From the NCBI RefSeq assembly GCF_037991315.1, contig NZ_CP150300.1, positions 1,550,001 through 1,614,000 on the forward strand: a DNA stretch of 64,000 nt, read 5' to 3'. The stretch is from Paenibacillus sp. FSL H8-0079 (GTDB lineage: Bacteria > Bacillota > Bacilli > Paenibacillales > Paenibacillaceae). A model generated the notes under the pieces. That model saw only the letters and a program-made list of their open reading frames with translations, was not told the origin of the DNA and made no database searches. Positions 53,196-60,827 of this stretch are shown piece after piece; positions within the stretch are counted from its first letter, which is position 1; every line of letters begins with the position of its first letter. The translations under genes and the position numbers were made by a program.

Positions 53196-53903
53196 TTAGG
53201 CCCTGTAGGCATGAAGTCCAGCTCCAAGCATATGGAAACTGGGGAAAAACGATTTCATGGACATCGAGGTTGGCTGTGCCAGTCCATCCGCAGCCGAGGC
53301 GCTGACGGTGTTCCATTCATTCTCCAGATCTGCGGCCAGGCGTACCGTCAGTTCTTTGATTGTATCGGTGTCCAGAGGAATGACTTTGGAGGCTTCGGTT
53401 ATGCAGGCATTCATGGCTGAATGCAGATAACCAAGAACTGCCGCCTCGACAGGGATATCGAGGTGGTGGTTAATCCAGGCGTGAACAGTGGAGAGGCAGC
53501 CAACCGAATCATATTTGGCGAAGATCTGTTCAAGCTGGCTGAAATCAATCCAGGGGTGCAGAGCGCGTGCAAGTCTGATCAATCGTTTACCCATGGTAGC
53601 AGCTTGTTCTCTGAGATCTCCAGGAGTTCGCTGAACATGGACGAGCTTGTCGATCAGGGCTATCCGCCATGTATCCTTGTGATCTGCTGCGGTATAGATG
53701 CCTTTGATAGCCATGCCTTCAAGACGAACGATGCTGGGGTGCAACTGACAACGCATGAATGATTCGAGATCTTCAGCATTACGAATGGTACCCTCCTTGA
53801 TATGGATATCCATGCCGAAGGAATGGGTAAACCCTCCAACCTGAATAGAGGAATCAAGCAGTTTAACATAATCGAGCAGCTTATTCCCACGGTTCACGAT
53901 CAT
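53196..53903 (-). CDS. second UreF-like urease accessory protein
   Basis: 235 residues from the ATG at 53901-53903 (AGGAGGCGA just upstream). It aligns with the operon UreF along the whole length: LLDYVKLLDSSIQVGGFTHSFGMDIH, QLHPSIVRLEGMAIKGIYTA, LVHVQRTPGDLREQAATMGKRLIRLARALHPWIDFS. It is clearly diverged, for example ALPIGGFSHSFGLEAY becomes SIQVGGFTHSFGMDIH, so it is an old duplicate. It stands alone, with GlnR/TnrA-type sites upstream at 53925 and 54072. It could act as an alternative activator or as a regulator of nickel insertion. Confidence 0.9.
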   Translation of the reverse strand: MIVNRGNKLLDYVKLLDSSIQVGGFTHSFGMDIHIKEGTIRNAEDLESFMRCQLHPSIVRLEGMAIKGIYTAADHKDTWRIALIDKLVHVQRTPGDLREQAATMGKRLIRLARALHPWIDFSQLEQIFAKYDSVGCLSTVHAWINHHLDIPVEAAVLGYLHSAMNACITEASKVIPLDTDTIKELTVRLAADLENEWNTVSASAADGLAQPTSMSMKSFFPSFHMLGAGLHAYRA

Positions 53904-53924
53904 TCGCCTCCTGTGTTCGTTAAA

Positions 53925-53941
53925 TGTAACTTTAAGTAACA
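53925..53941 (-). promoter_or_regulatory. GlnR/TnrA-type operator before the second ureF
   Basis: TGTAACTTTAAGTAACA matches TGTNAN7TNACA and is nearly palindromic. It lies 21 bases before the start codon, so it would block rather than activate. Confidence 0.7.
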
Positions 53942-54071
53942 TTTATATTCCTTTTTTTTTGCTTTATGTTTGAAAATCCGAATTATATGATAGTTATCAT
54001 CCCATAAATGTCCGCTTTTTGTCAATAGTGTCATTGAAATTCAGCAAATTAAATCTGTAATTCAATATTTG

Positions 54072-54088
54072 TGTTATTTTATATAACA
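54072..54088. promoter_or_regulatory. second GlnR/TnrA-type operator upstream of the second ureF
   Basis: TGTTATTTTATATAACA fits TGTNAN7TNACA perfectly, 147 bp from the previous site. The rest of 53942-54266 is AT-rich and has no gene. Confidence 0.7.
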
Positions 54089-54266
54089 TTTAAAGTTAAT
54101 TGTTTGCGAAATGTAGGGAGGGCTACGTATAAATGAATCAACAAGATCGGCTCTAACCGGAAAAGAGGGGATCGAATCTAATAATATGCAGTTCATGGGT
54201 AAAGATGACGAGAATATGCGATTTTTGATGAAAATGCCTATCTGAAAAAGAAGTAATAGAAAACAC

Positions 54267-54295
54267 TTTACTTTTAGATCAGAACCCGGTATAAT
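54267..54295 (+). promoter_or_regulatory. promoter of tRNA-Leu copy 2
   Basis: TTTACT, 17 bases, TATAAT; the tRNA begins 28 bases after the -10. Confidence 0.7.
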
Positions 54296-54323
54296 CAATT
54301 CTGTTGCCGATTATTTACGACAT

Positions 54324-54406
54324 GCGGTCGTGGTGGAATGGCAGACACGCTATCTTGAGGGGGTAGTGGGCGTATGCCCGTGGAGGTTCGAGTCCTCTCG
54401 ACCGCA
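54324..54406 (+). tRNA. tRNA-Leu (GAG), copy 2
   Basis: 83 bases, identical to the copy at 29846 except for two bases in the variable arm: GGGTGTATACCC there, GGGCGTATGCCC here, a compensated T-A to C-G change. Stands alone with its own promoter and terminator. Confidence 0.95.
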
Positions 54407-54422
54407 TCATATGAACGATGAA

Positions 54423-54459
54423 GAAGAAGCTTTCCGTTATTGGAAAGCTTCTTTTTTTG
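54423..54459 (+). terminator. terminator of tRNA-Leu copy 2
   Basis: GAAGAAGCTTTCC pairs with GGAAAGCTTCTTT around GTTATT, then TTTTT. Confidence 0.88.
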
Positions 54460-54496
54460 TCTTTTTTCGAACAGTATGACATTTGGGTTGAAAAAA

Positions 54497-54551
54497 AGGC
54501 CATCCATTACCGGGGGCAATGGTGCTCTACCTTCCGGCTACGGGTGGCCTG
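54497..54551 (-). terminator. terminator of the glutathione peroxidase gene
   Basis: AGGCCATCC pairs with GGGTGGCCT; on the minus strand the stem is followed by TTTTTTT. Confidence 0.65.
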
Positions 54552-54555
54552 TGTA

Positions 54556-55035
54556 TTATTTTTGGAGTAAGTTCTTGATATCTTCTTCAATCTTGTCAGG
54601 TGTTGTTTTGGGAGCATAACGTTTCAGTACCTGTCCGTTCTGATCCACAAGGAATTTGGTGAAATTCCATTTGATTGCTTTAGAGCCGAGCAAGCCAGGA
54701 GCTTCTGTGCTAAGGTGTTGGAAAAGTGGGTGAGCGCTTGAGCCGTTCACATCAATTTTCTCAAACATGGGGAAGCTCACGCCATAATTCATCTGACAGA
54801 ACTCGGCAATATCGTCGGAAGAACCTTTTTCCTGTGCAAACTGGTTGCTTGGGAAACCAAGAACTTCAAATGGAGCATCTTGAAACTTGTCTTGCAGTTC
54901 TTGCAGACCTTTGAATTGAGGGGTAAGGCCGCATGAGCTTGCCGTATTCACAATCAGGAGCACTTTGTCACGGTAGTCGGACATTTCAACTTCTTGACCG
55001 CGAAGGGTATTCACTTTGTAATCGTAGACTGTCAT
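54556..55035 (-). CDS. glutathione peroxidase-family thiol peroxidase
   Basis: 159 residues: LLIVNTASSCGLTPQFKGLQELQDKF with the peroxidatic Cys, LGFPSNQFAQEKGSSDDIAEFC with the conserved Gln and second Cys, and KWNFTKFLVDQNG with the conserved Trp and Asn. This is the Cys type, which in Firmicutes (BsaA) uses thioredoxin rather than glutathione. AATGGAGGCGATTTAG precedes the ATG. Single gene. Confidence 0.95.
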   Translation of the reverse strand: MTVYDYKVNTLRGQEVEMSDYRDKVLLIVNTASSCGLTPQFKGLQELQDKFQDAPFEVLGFPSNQFAQEKGSSDDIAEFCQMNYGVSFPMFEKIDVNGSSAHPLFQHLSTEAPGLLGSKAIKWNFTKFLVDQNGQVLKRYAPKTTPDKIEEDIKNLLQK

Positions 55036-55414
55036 CTAAATCGCCTCCATTGATATACTCTTATATCTTCTATTATATTGGTTGCAATTAAATATTGCAA
55101 AACTAATATAGTGTTAAAAGAATCAAAACAGACAAGTTGTGCAGAATACGTGAATGAATTGCGAAGTGATTTTCGTCAGAGTGAGAATTAGATAGCCTTG
55201 AAGAGATGGATAGAGTATAACCTTATTGTAAGCGTTATTATGGATGATTATTGGCAAAAATCTGCCGATTCGGTGATCTCTGCGGACTTTACACCGTCAT
55301 GGCGGGGGTGTATGATTCATAACGTAATTTCAATTTAAACTAAATTGTACTTGAAAAACGAAACAAACGATAATATCGCTCGATCTTACCTTGAGATATA
55401 CGAACGATGTTTTA
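55036..55414. other. intergenic region between the peroxidase gene and the riboswitch
   Basis: About 380 AT-rich bases carrying the divergent promoters. TTGTAC at 55346 with ATAATA 19 bases further is a possible promoter for the riboswitch RNA. Nothing coding. Confidence 0.5.
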
Positions 55415-55590
55415 ATCGCTGAGTTTCCATTCATTGATGAATGGGAAACGGGGGAACCAACGGAATGCGCTGTCCAGGACAGTGGGCATTCATGGGGTGA
55501 ATTTTCCGGTGACAGCCGGAAATAGGGCGACTCTCGCGCCCGAATCCGTCAGCTAACCTCGTAAGCGTTAAAGGGAGAGGCAACAAGCCG
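55415..55590 (+). promoter_or_regulatory. c-di-AMP riboswitch (ydaO/yuaA type)
   Basis: The conserved parts of the class are in order: GGGAAACGGGGGAACCAA (55443-55460), ATGGGGTGAATTTTCC (55493-55508), GGCGACTCTCGCGCCCGAATCC (written here in parts: GGGCGA ... CGCCCGAATCCG) and CAGCTAACCTCGTAAGCGT (55550-55568). The class senses cyclic di-AMP and usually shuts off downstream potassium-uptake or wall genes. A terminator 40 bases later completes the switch. Confidence 0.93.
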
Positions 55591-55626
55591 TACGCTGGTT
55601 CATGGTGTTTTCGCCATGGGTTATTT

Positions 55627-55669
55627 AAGAAGCGTTCGGGAGGCCTTGGTCCCCCACGCTTCTTTTTTG
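55627..55669 (+). terminator. riboswitch attenuator
   Basis: AAGAAGCGT pairs with ACGCTTCTT around a GC-rich loop (CGGGAGGCCTTGGTCCC), followed by TTTTGTTG. Placed between the riboswitch and the start codon at 55698. Confidence 0.88.
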
Positions 55670-55697
55670 TTGTCTTTTCACGCCAAGGGAGGAACGA

Positions 55698-56096
55698 ATG
55701 ATGGATACTGAGATGATCTTAGTGACTGCTCCAAATGAAGCAGGACGCAAATTTATCAAATTGCTGATGTACAAAAAAATGCCGTTTGCCGTTCTAACCA
55801 ACAGTGCAGGAGAAGAGCGGAGACTCCGCAGAATCGGGGTAGAGCATGTTATTCGAATGAATACGGCTGCAGCTCAAAAATGGTTTTTGCCGCAGGGTAG
55901 CGTAGGCAATGTGTTTATTTTCGAGAACAGTCTGAATCTGACCTGTCGTTATTTGCAGATCTGCCGTTCATGGACATCTAAATCCCTGTGTGTCATTACG
56001 GAGCAGAGTAATCCAAAGGGCATCTATCGGGGGATGGGCGCAGACCGGATTGTATATTCGCTCAATGGGGAAGTCGGCTTTCTCCTCAATGGTTGA
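55698..56096 (+). CDS. uncharacterised protein controlled by c-di-AMP riboswitch
   Basis: 132 residues, GGGAGGAACGA before the ATG pair at 55698/55701. Not recognised. It reads like half a Rossmann fold: a beta strand and Ala/Gly turn (MILVTAPNEAGRKFIKLLMYKKMPFAVLTNS), a second strand with basic helix (EERRLRRIGVEHVIRMNT), a strand VGNVFIFEN, and CVITEQSNPKGIYRGMGADRIVYSL near the end. That is the pattern of NAD-binding TrkA/KtrA-like or SDR-like domains without the GxGxxG motif. The riboswitch class regulates potassium transport in other Firmicutes, so a role in K+ homeostasis is possible but unproven. Confidence 0.75.
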   Translation: MMDTEMILVTAPNEAGRKFIKLLMYKKMPFAVLTNSAGEERRLRRIGVEHVIRMNTAAAQKWFLPQGSVGNVFIFENSLNLTCRYLQICRSWTSKSLCVITEQSNPKGIYRGMGADRIVYSLNGEVGFLLNG

Positions 56097-56151
56097 TGCC
56101 ATAGCTTGTGATTGCTCAGGTGTAAGGTGCCTGTTATAATTGAATGTATTA

Positions 56152-56194
56152 GAATCAATTTCAGAATTCACTCAAGGTATTATGAAATTGATTC
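56152..56194. repeat. MITE-like element, family C, short copy
   Basis: GAATCAATTTCAGAA ... TTATGAAATTGATTC with only 13 bases between the arms; shares AGGTATTATG with the 7935-8053 copy. Lies just before the HAD gene. Confidence 0.7.
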
Positions 56195-56270
56195 ATCGAT
56201 AAACGGAAATTTGAGGAGACTCATGCATAATGGTGGGTCTTCTTTTTTATGCTTACAAGGAGGAATTGGC

Positions 56271-56954
56271 GTGCCGGATGTAGGTGGATTAAAGTGGTTG
56301 TTTTTTGATGTTGGAGATACGCTGGTGGATGAATGGGAGCCGGTTGATGATATTATCGGACAATTCGTCCGTGAAGCTTGTGCTTTGGGGTATCCGGTGA
56401 CAATTGAGGCGGTACGCGAACTGTTCGCGAACTGTTACCGGAAATATGAGCAATGGCCCATGAGAGTGGCTATTCGCACATTCATTGAAGACGAGAAGCA
56501 CCAGAAACAGATTCAGGACAAGCTGAAGTTTCAAAAAGATCTTGAACGTCCTTTTCCTTCAGCGGATTCCGTTCTTCAGCAGTTGTCACGGTATTATCGT
56601 ATTGGCATTATTGCCAATCAGAGTCCCGGAACGGAAGAGAGACTGGAGAGTTACGGATTACGGAAGTATGTTGACGTTCTGGCCTGTTCGGCTGAAGAAG
56701 GGGTGTCCAAGCCAGACCCTGAGCTATACGCTGTGGCCTTGAAACAGGCAGGCTGTGAACCGGAGGAGGCTGTCATGGTCGGGGATCGGATTGATAATGA
56801 CATTATTCCTGCCCGGAAGCTGGGCATGCGCACGATTCGAATTATGCAGGGTTATGGGAGATTCCAGCCGGAACGATCGGATGACGAACGTGCGGATTGG
56901 ACCGTTGATTCATTGGATCAGCTCCTGCCTTTACTGATACCAAACCAGGATTAG
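56271..56954 (+). CDS. HAD-superfamily phosphatase
   Basis: 227 residues from GTG at 56271, AAGGAGGAATTGG upstream; a longer frame back to 56112 crosses a repeat and is not credible. HAD motifs: FFDVGDTLVDE (I), GIIANQSP (II), SKPDPELYAVALKQAG (III Lys) and VMVGDRIDNDIIPARKLG (IV). Helical C1 cap at about 20-90. Similar to small-substrate HAD phosphatases (YjjG/Gph type). Substrate unknown. Confidence 0.92.
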   Translation: MPDVGGLKWLFFDVGDTLVDEWEPVDDIIGQFVREACALGYPVTIEAVRELFANCYRKYEQWPMRVAIRTFIEDEKHQKQIQDKLKFQKDLERPFPSADSVLQQLSRYYRIGIIANQSPGTEERLESYGLRKYVDVLACSAEEGVSKPDPELYAVALKQAGCEPEEAVMVGDRIDNDIIPARKLGMRTIRIMQGYGRFQPERSDDERADWTVDSLDQLLPLLIPNQD

Positions 56955-57012
56955 ATGATTGCGTATGAGAGGTTCTACTCTAAATGAAAACACGTTGCTG
57001 TACAGCAACAAT

Positions 57013-57062
57013 AAAAGGCTGATCACTTGGGTATAGCATACCGGAGTCGATCAGCCTTTTAA
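57013..57062. terminator. bidirectional terminator between HAD and mntH genes
   Basis: AAAAGGCTGATC pairs with GATCAGCCTTTT, with an inner GGTAT/ATACC stem. Confidence 0.88.
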
Positions 57063-57085
57063 TTATTTAGTCGATTAGAACCAGA

Positions 57086-58438
57086 TTAGAACAACCGGAT
57101 TGTCTGAATGATCAGATATACATTCAGCACAACGATAACAGCGGCAATGACCCATGAGATGATTTTGAGCCATAACTTGTTGGCGAATGCACCCATGCTT
57201 TTTTTATCACTCGTGAACATCACCAGAGGGATTACAGCAAAAGGTAATTGAAGAGACAGCACAACCTGGCTCAAAATGAGCAATTCTTCTGTGCCATGTT
57301 CGCCTGCAATCGCTGTAACAATTACCGCCGGAATGATGGCAATCAGACGTGTAACCAGTCTGCGCAGCCATGCTGGAATTCGAATGTTCAGAAAACCTTC
57401 CATAACAATCTGCCCAGCGAGTGTACCTGTAAGGGTAGAGTTCTGACCTGATGCTAACAGCGCCACACCGAACAGAATACTTGCAACCGTTGTACCCAAT
57501 AGAGGTGTCAGCAGATGGTAGGCATCAGCGATCTCGGCAACCTGCGTCATACCAGCACTGTGGAATACAGCTGCAGATACAATCAGGATGGCTGCATTAA
57601 TGAATAGGGCCAGTGTCAGTGCGATTGTAGAGTCCATGGTCGAGTACCGAATGGCTTCTTTTTTGCCCTGTGCTGTCTGTTCAATCTGACGGGTCTGCAC
57701 AATGGAAGAATGCAGGTACAGATTATGCGGCATCACGGTTGCTCCAATAATACCAATAGCGATATAGAGCATGGCCGGGTTTTGCAAAATCTCAACATTC
57801 GGTACAAAACCATGGAGCACACCGCCCATATCTGGTTTCGCCAGGAAGAGGTCAATCCCGAAGCAGAGGGCAATGGTTGCCATCAGCACAATGACGAGTG
57901 TTTCCAAAGCGCGGAAGCCTTTGTTTTGCAGTACAAGAATCAGTAGTACATCGACTGCGGTGATGATCACGCCGTATAACATGGGAATGTTAAATAACAG
58001 CTTTAACGCGATGGCAGAACCTATAACCTCAGCCAGATCGGTGGCTGCAATGGCAAGCTCACACAGAATCCATAACATCATGACGACAGGCATGCTAAAA
58101 CGTTCGCGACAGGCTTGAGCCAGATCTCGTCCAGTGACGATGCCGAGCTTGCCAGCCAGCGATTGAAGTACAACGGCCATCAGGTTCGAGAGTAGGATGA
58201 CGGATAACAAGGTATACCCGAACTGCGAGCCGCCTGCGATATCTGTTGCCCAGTTGCCGGGGTCCATGTAGCCTACGGCAACGAGGTATCCAGGGCCTAC
58301 AAAGGCGAGGAATTTCTTCCACCATGCAGCATTCTGTGGAACTTTCATGGAGTTATGCGCTTCTCCGAGTGAAGGCGCCATGCCCGCAGTAGATAATGAT
58401 TCTCTTGAAGGGGCGTTGAACGGATTTTTTTTACTCAT
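57086..58438 (-). CDS. mntH: Nramp-family divalent metal transporter
   Basis: 450 residues, eleven or so membrane helices. The metal-binding motif of TM1 is [12 protein letters not shown] (DPGN), and TM6 has [16 protein letters not shown] (MPHN). The transport-signature loop follows TM8 ([17 protein letters not shown]). Usually proton-coupled manganese uptake; iron is also possible. Cytosolic N-terminal ~35 residues. The ATG has AGGTGATTATC upstream. No MntR box was recognised. Confidence 0.95.
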   Translation of the reverse strand: MSKKNPFNAPSRESLSTAGMAPSLGEAHNSMKVPQNAAWWKKFLAFVGPGYLVAVGYMDPGNWATDIAGGSQFGYTLLSVILLSNLMAVVLQSLAGKLGIVTGRDLAQACRERFSMPVVMMLWILCELAIAATDLAEVIGSAIALKLLFNIPMLYGVIITAVDVLLILVLQNKGFRALETLVIVLMATIALCFGIDLFLAKPDMGGVLHGFVPNVEILQNPAMLYIAIGIIGATVMPHNLYLHSSIVQTRQIEQTAQGKKEAIRYSTMDSTIALTLALFINAAILIVSAAVFHSAGMTQVAEIADAYHLLTPLLGTTVASILFGVALLASGQNSTLTGTLAGQIVMEGFLNIRIPAWLRRLVTRLIAIIPAVIVTAIAGEHGTEELLILSQVVLSLQLPFAVIPLVMFTSDKKSMGAFANKLWLKIISWVIAAVIVVLNVYLIIQTIRLF

Positions 58439-58766
58439 ACGATAATCACCTGACTTTGAAATATTGATGCGGAATGAACCGCTTATGATATATCTAAATT
58501 TTTATGTTTATTGTTACATTGTACCCCTTCAATTATTTTTGTCTAGTGCAACTTTTATGTATCAGCACAAAATTTCTGCTGCAGCTTGAAGATGCCCCTT
58601 CGTATATTACCCAACCTTAGAGAAAATACAGCCATGAAGTTGAAATGCATGAAAATAATAAAGATGTAAAAGCTGATAAAGATCCAAAATGCGTTTCAAA
58701 ATGAGCCAGAAGTTTAAATTGAAAGGAAGGCAGTTAAAAATTATATTGATGAGGGAGAGATTCTTA
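58439..58766. other. divergent intergenic region between mntH and ohr
   Basis: About 328 AT-rich bases containing both promoters. No gene, and no recognisable OhrR, MntR or PerR site. Confidence 0.45.
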
Positions 58767-59186
58767 ATGGAAGCTTTATATACAGCAGTAGCGACAGTTA
58801 AAGGTGGACGTACAGGTTCGGTGACTTCTTCAGATGGCGTGCTCAAGCATGATCTGAAAATGCCCAAAGAGCTTGGTGGTTCCGGTGGTGAAGGTACCAA
58901 CCCTGAGCAACTCTTTGCAGCTGGATATGGCGCCTGTTATGAAAGTGCTCTTGCCAATGTAGCACGCAAAGCGGGCGTGAAATTGGAGAATGTGGTAGTA
59001 ACAAGTAACGTATCCATTGGTAAAGACCCTGCGGATGACGGTTTCCAATTATCTGTTCGTCTGGACGTGAGTATGCCTGGTGTGGATCACAGTCAAGCCG
59101 AAGATCTGGCCCGCAAGGCGCATGATTTCTGTCCGTATTCCAAAGCAACACGCGGCAACATTGATGTTGTATTAAACGTAGTCTGA
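58767..59186 (+). CDS. organic hydroperoxide resistance protein (Ohr/OsmC family)
   Basis: 139 residues from the ATG at 58767 (GAGGGAGAG upstream). Ohr family: MEALYTAVATVKGGRTGSVTSSDG, LGGSGGEGTNPEQLFAAGYGACYESALA with the peroxidatic Cys, and AHDFCPYSKATRGNIDV with the resolving Cys. Reduces organic hydroperoxides with lipoyl-type thiols. No ohrR beside it. Confidence 0.96.
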   Translation: MEALYTAVATVKGGRTGSVTSSDGVLKHDLKMPKELGGSGGEGTNPEQLFAAGYGACYESALANVARKAGVKLENVVVTSNVSIGKDPADDGFQLSVRLDVSMPGVDHSQAEDLARKAHDFCPYSKATRGNIDVVLNVV

Positions 59187-59254
59187 GATTTGACTTCCTG
59201 TAAGTAACGGGGAACATATAGAGCAGGGTATCCTGGATACCTGATGTTCAAGTA

Positions 59255-59285
59255 CAAAGCCCTGCTGGCAATCGGCAGGGTTTTG
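59255..59285 (+). terminator. terminator after ohr
   Basis: AAAGCCCTGC pairs with GGCAGGGTTTT around TGGCAATC. Confidence 0.8.
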
Positions 59286-59395
59286 TGTTGATTAAATATT
59301 GGACATGATGCAGGATATTCCATGCCAGATCGCGTACTATTTTACATAATTGCACTCCCACTTCATGCTACACATTCCATAAAGGGGGAACGAAG

Positions 59396-59641
59396 ATGAG
59401 TATTGAAGAGATGATCGAGCGGCGATTTGTATGTACGAAATGCAGGAGCACAGATTGTAACATTAAGGAAATTTCCATGTCAGGAGCAGGCCTGAGCAAG
59501 GTGTTCGATATTCAGCATAACCACTACCTGTTTGTGGGCTGTGCTTCCTGCGGGTATGTTGAAGTTTTTGATCCAGATGTCTTGAAAGGTAAAAAACAAG
59601 GGCAGGTAGGGACGATTCTGGATATTCTGTTTGGCGGGTAG
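59396..59641 (+). CDS. small zinc-ribbon protein
   Basis: 81 residues with two CxxC pairs: CTKCRSTDC at residues 13-21 and CASCGY at about 49-54, separated by ISMSGAGLSKVFDIQHNHYLFVG. It resembles the 'zinc ribbon nucleic-acid-binding / GTP-binding' small proteins of Bacillus that bind a single zinc. No further domain. AAAGGGGGAACGAAG before the ATG. Confidence 0.8.
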   Translation: MSIEEMIERRFVCTKCRSTDCNIKEISMSGAGLSKVFDIQHNHYLFVGCASCGYVEVFDPDVLKGKKQGQVGTILDILFGG

Positions 59642-59740
59642 ACATGCGCGAGTTGACATTGACCTGAATTTTCTTTAATATAACTTAGTACTGAGTAGTG
59701 TCATTGCATGAACCAAATTTGAATTAAACAGGTGATATCC

Positions 59741-60019
59741 ATGTCTTATAGACCGCGTATTGCAGATTTAGAATTAGCTTATGGTAACAAGGAAGACGGA
59801 TTGTATGAATTCAAAATGAATTTGGTAGACGGTACAAAATGCCGTGTATTCTACTCCCGTTCCCCGGAATGGAAGATGACCAATATCAGCCGTCTGCAGA
59901 AAACCCCTTGTCCAGTATGTCGCAAAGATTTCATTTGCAAATGTATGGACCAGTGGGCAAGTGACCTGCATCAACAGATGATCGACGACCAATGGATGGA
60001 AAAGGCAGTTACGGAGTAA
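59741..60019 (+). CDS. small Cys-containing hypothetical protein
   Basis: 92 residues from the ATG at 59741 (AGGTGATATCC upstream). Opening SYRPRIADLELAYGNKEDGLYEFKMNLVDGTKCRVFYS is beta-rich, then TPCPVCRKDFICKCMDQW carries four Cys that could hold a zinc ion. Not recognised; no function offered. Followed by a family B repeat. Confidence 0.72.
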   Translation: MSYRPRIADLELAYGNKEDGLYEFKMNLVDGTKCRVFYSRSPEWKMTNISRLQKTPCPVCRKDFICKCMDQWASDLHQQMIDDQWMEKAVTE

Positions 60020-60087
60020 TTGTCGGACAGATACGAGCGTGGGCACAATGCCTGCGCTCTTTTTCTTTATATTTTCCATTAATGCGT

Positions 60088-60253
60088 GTTCAAAAAGAGC
60101 GGTTTTCAGTACGAGAAGATGGGATGAAGCTAGAAATGGAGTAGCGGAGCGTAGGGAAAACTACGTGAGCAACGGACATTTCGGCTGAATTCCATATTCG
60201 ATGCTGATGATGCCACCAGGCATCCTTCGTAATCAAAAGCGGACTTTTTGAAC
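60088..60253. repeat. MITE-like element, family B, full copy (166 bp)
   Basis: Ends in GTTCAAAAAG at 60088 and CTTTTTGAAC at 60244-60253. A shortened copy is at 23293-23337. An 87-codon frame through it on the minus strand is an accident of the repeat. Confidence 0.75.
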
Positions 60254-60343
60254 TACCTCTAGAAGAAATAAATTTAGAATTAGTGAACAAGATGGCCCAT
60301 ATTGGGTAAGTTACTCTAACCGCAACAATAGGAGGCAGCCAAT

Positions 60344-60766
60344 ATGACAGCAAACCAAACGGATGTGCATCAGGGACATCCCATCGTACTGGTGGATGGC
60401 GTCTGTCACTTCTGCCAGGGCTTAACCAAGTGGATTATTAAGCGTGACCCGGAAGGGAAATATCATTTTGCTTCGCTCCAATCGGATGTAGCCAAGGAAT
60501 TGCTGGAGAAAGGCAATTTGTCGACAGATAGTATGGACACCTTTGTTCTGATTGAAAATGGAACATACTATACACGTTCAACCGCCGCACTGCGATTGGC
60601 TAAAGGTCTGAAGTTTCCTTATCCATTGTTATATGTGTTTATGATCATACCGAAATTTATTCGTAATGCAGTCTACAACTGGGTTGCACGCAACCGCTAT
60701 CGTTGGTTTGGCAAAGATGAAGCGTGCATGTTGCCTACACCGGAGATCAAAGATCGGTTTTTGTGA
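60344..60766 (+). CDS. DCC-family thiol-disulfide oxidoreductase-like protein
   Basis: 140 residues with the family motif DGVCHFC (DxxCxxC, residues 18-24), then KWIIKRDPEGKYHFASLQSD, STAALRLAKGLKFPYPLLYVFMIIPKFIRNAVYNWVARNRYRWFG, all typical of DUF393/YuxK. The role of these thioredoxin-fold-like proteins is not settled. AATAGGAGGCAGCC before the ATG. Confidence 0.92.
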   Translation: MTANQTDVHQGHPIVLVDGVCHFCQGLTKWIIKRDPEGKYHFASLQSDVAKELLEKGNLSTDSMDTFVLIENGTYYTRSTAALRLAKGLKFPYPLLYVFMIIPKFIRNAVYNWVARNRYRWFGKDEACMLPTPEIKDRFL

Positions 60767-60827
60767 TTAATAACGGGAATTATTGGGTAATCACTACAGA
60801 TCATATCTATTTTGGGAGGACAACAAC

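Noticed and set aside
60090..60353. An 87-codon minus-strand frame
   Set aside because: It coincides with the family B repeat element and its start overlaps the DCC-family gene; the translation is only the repeat read through.
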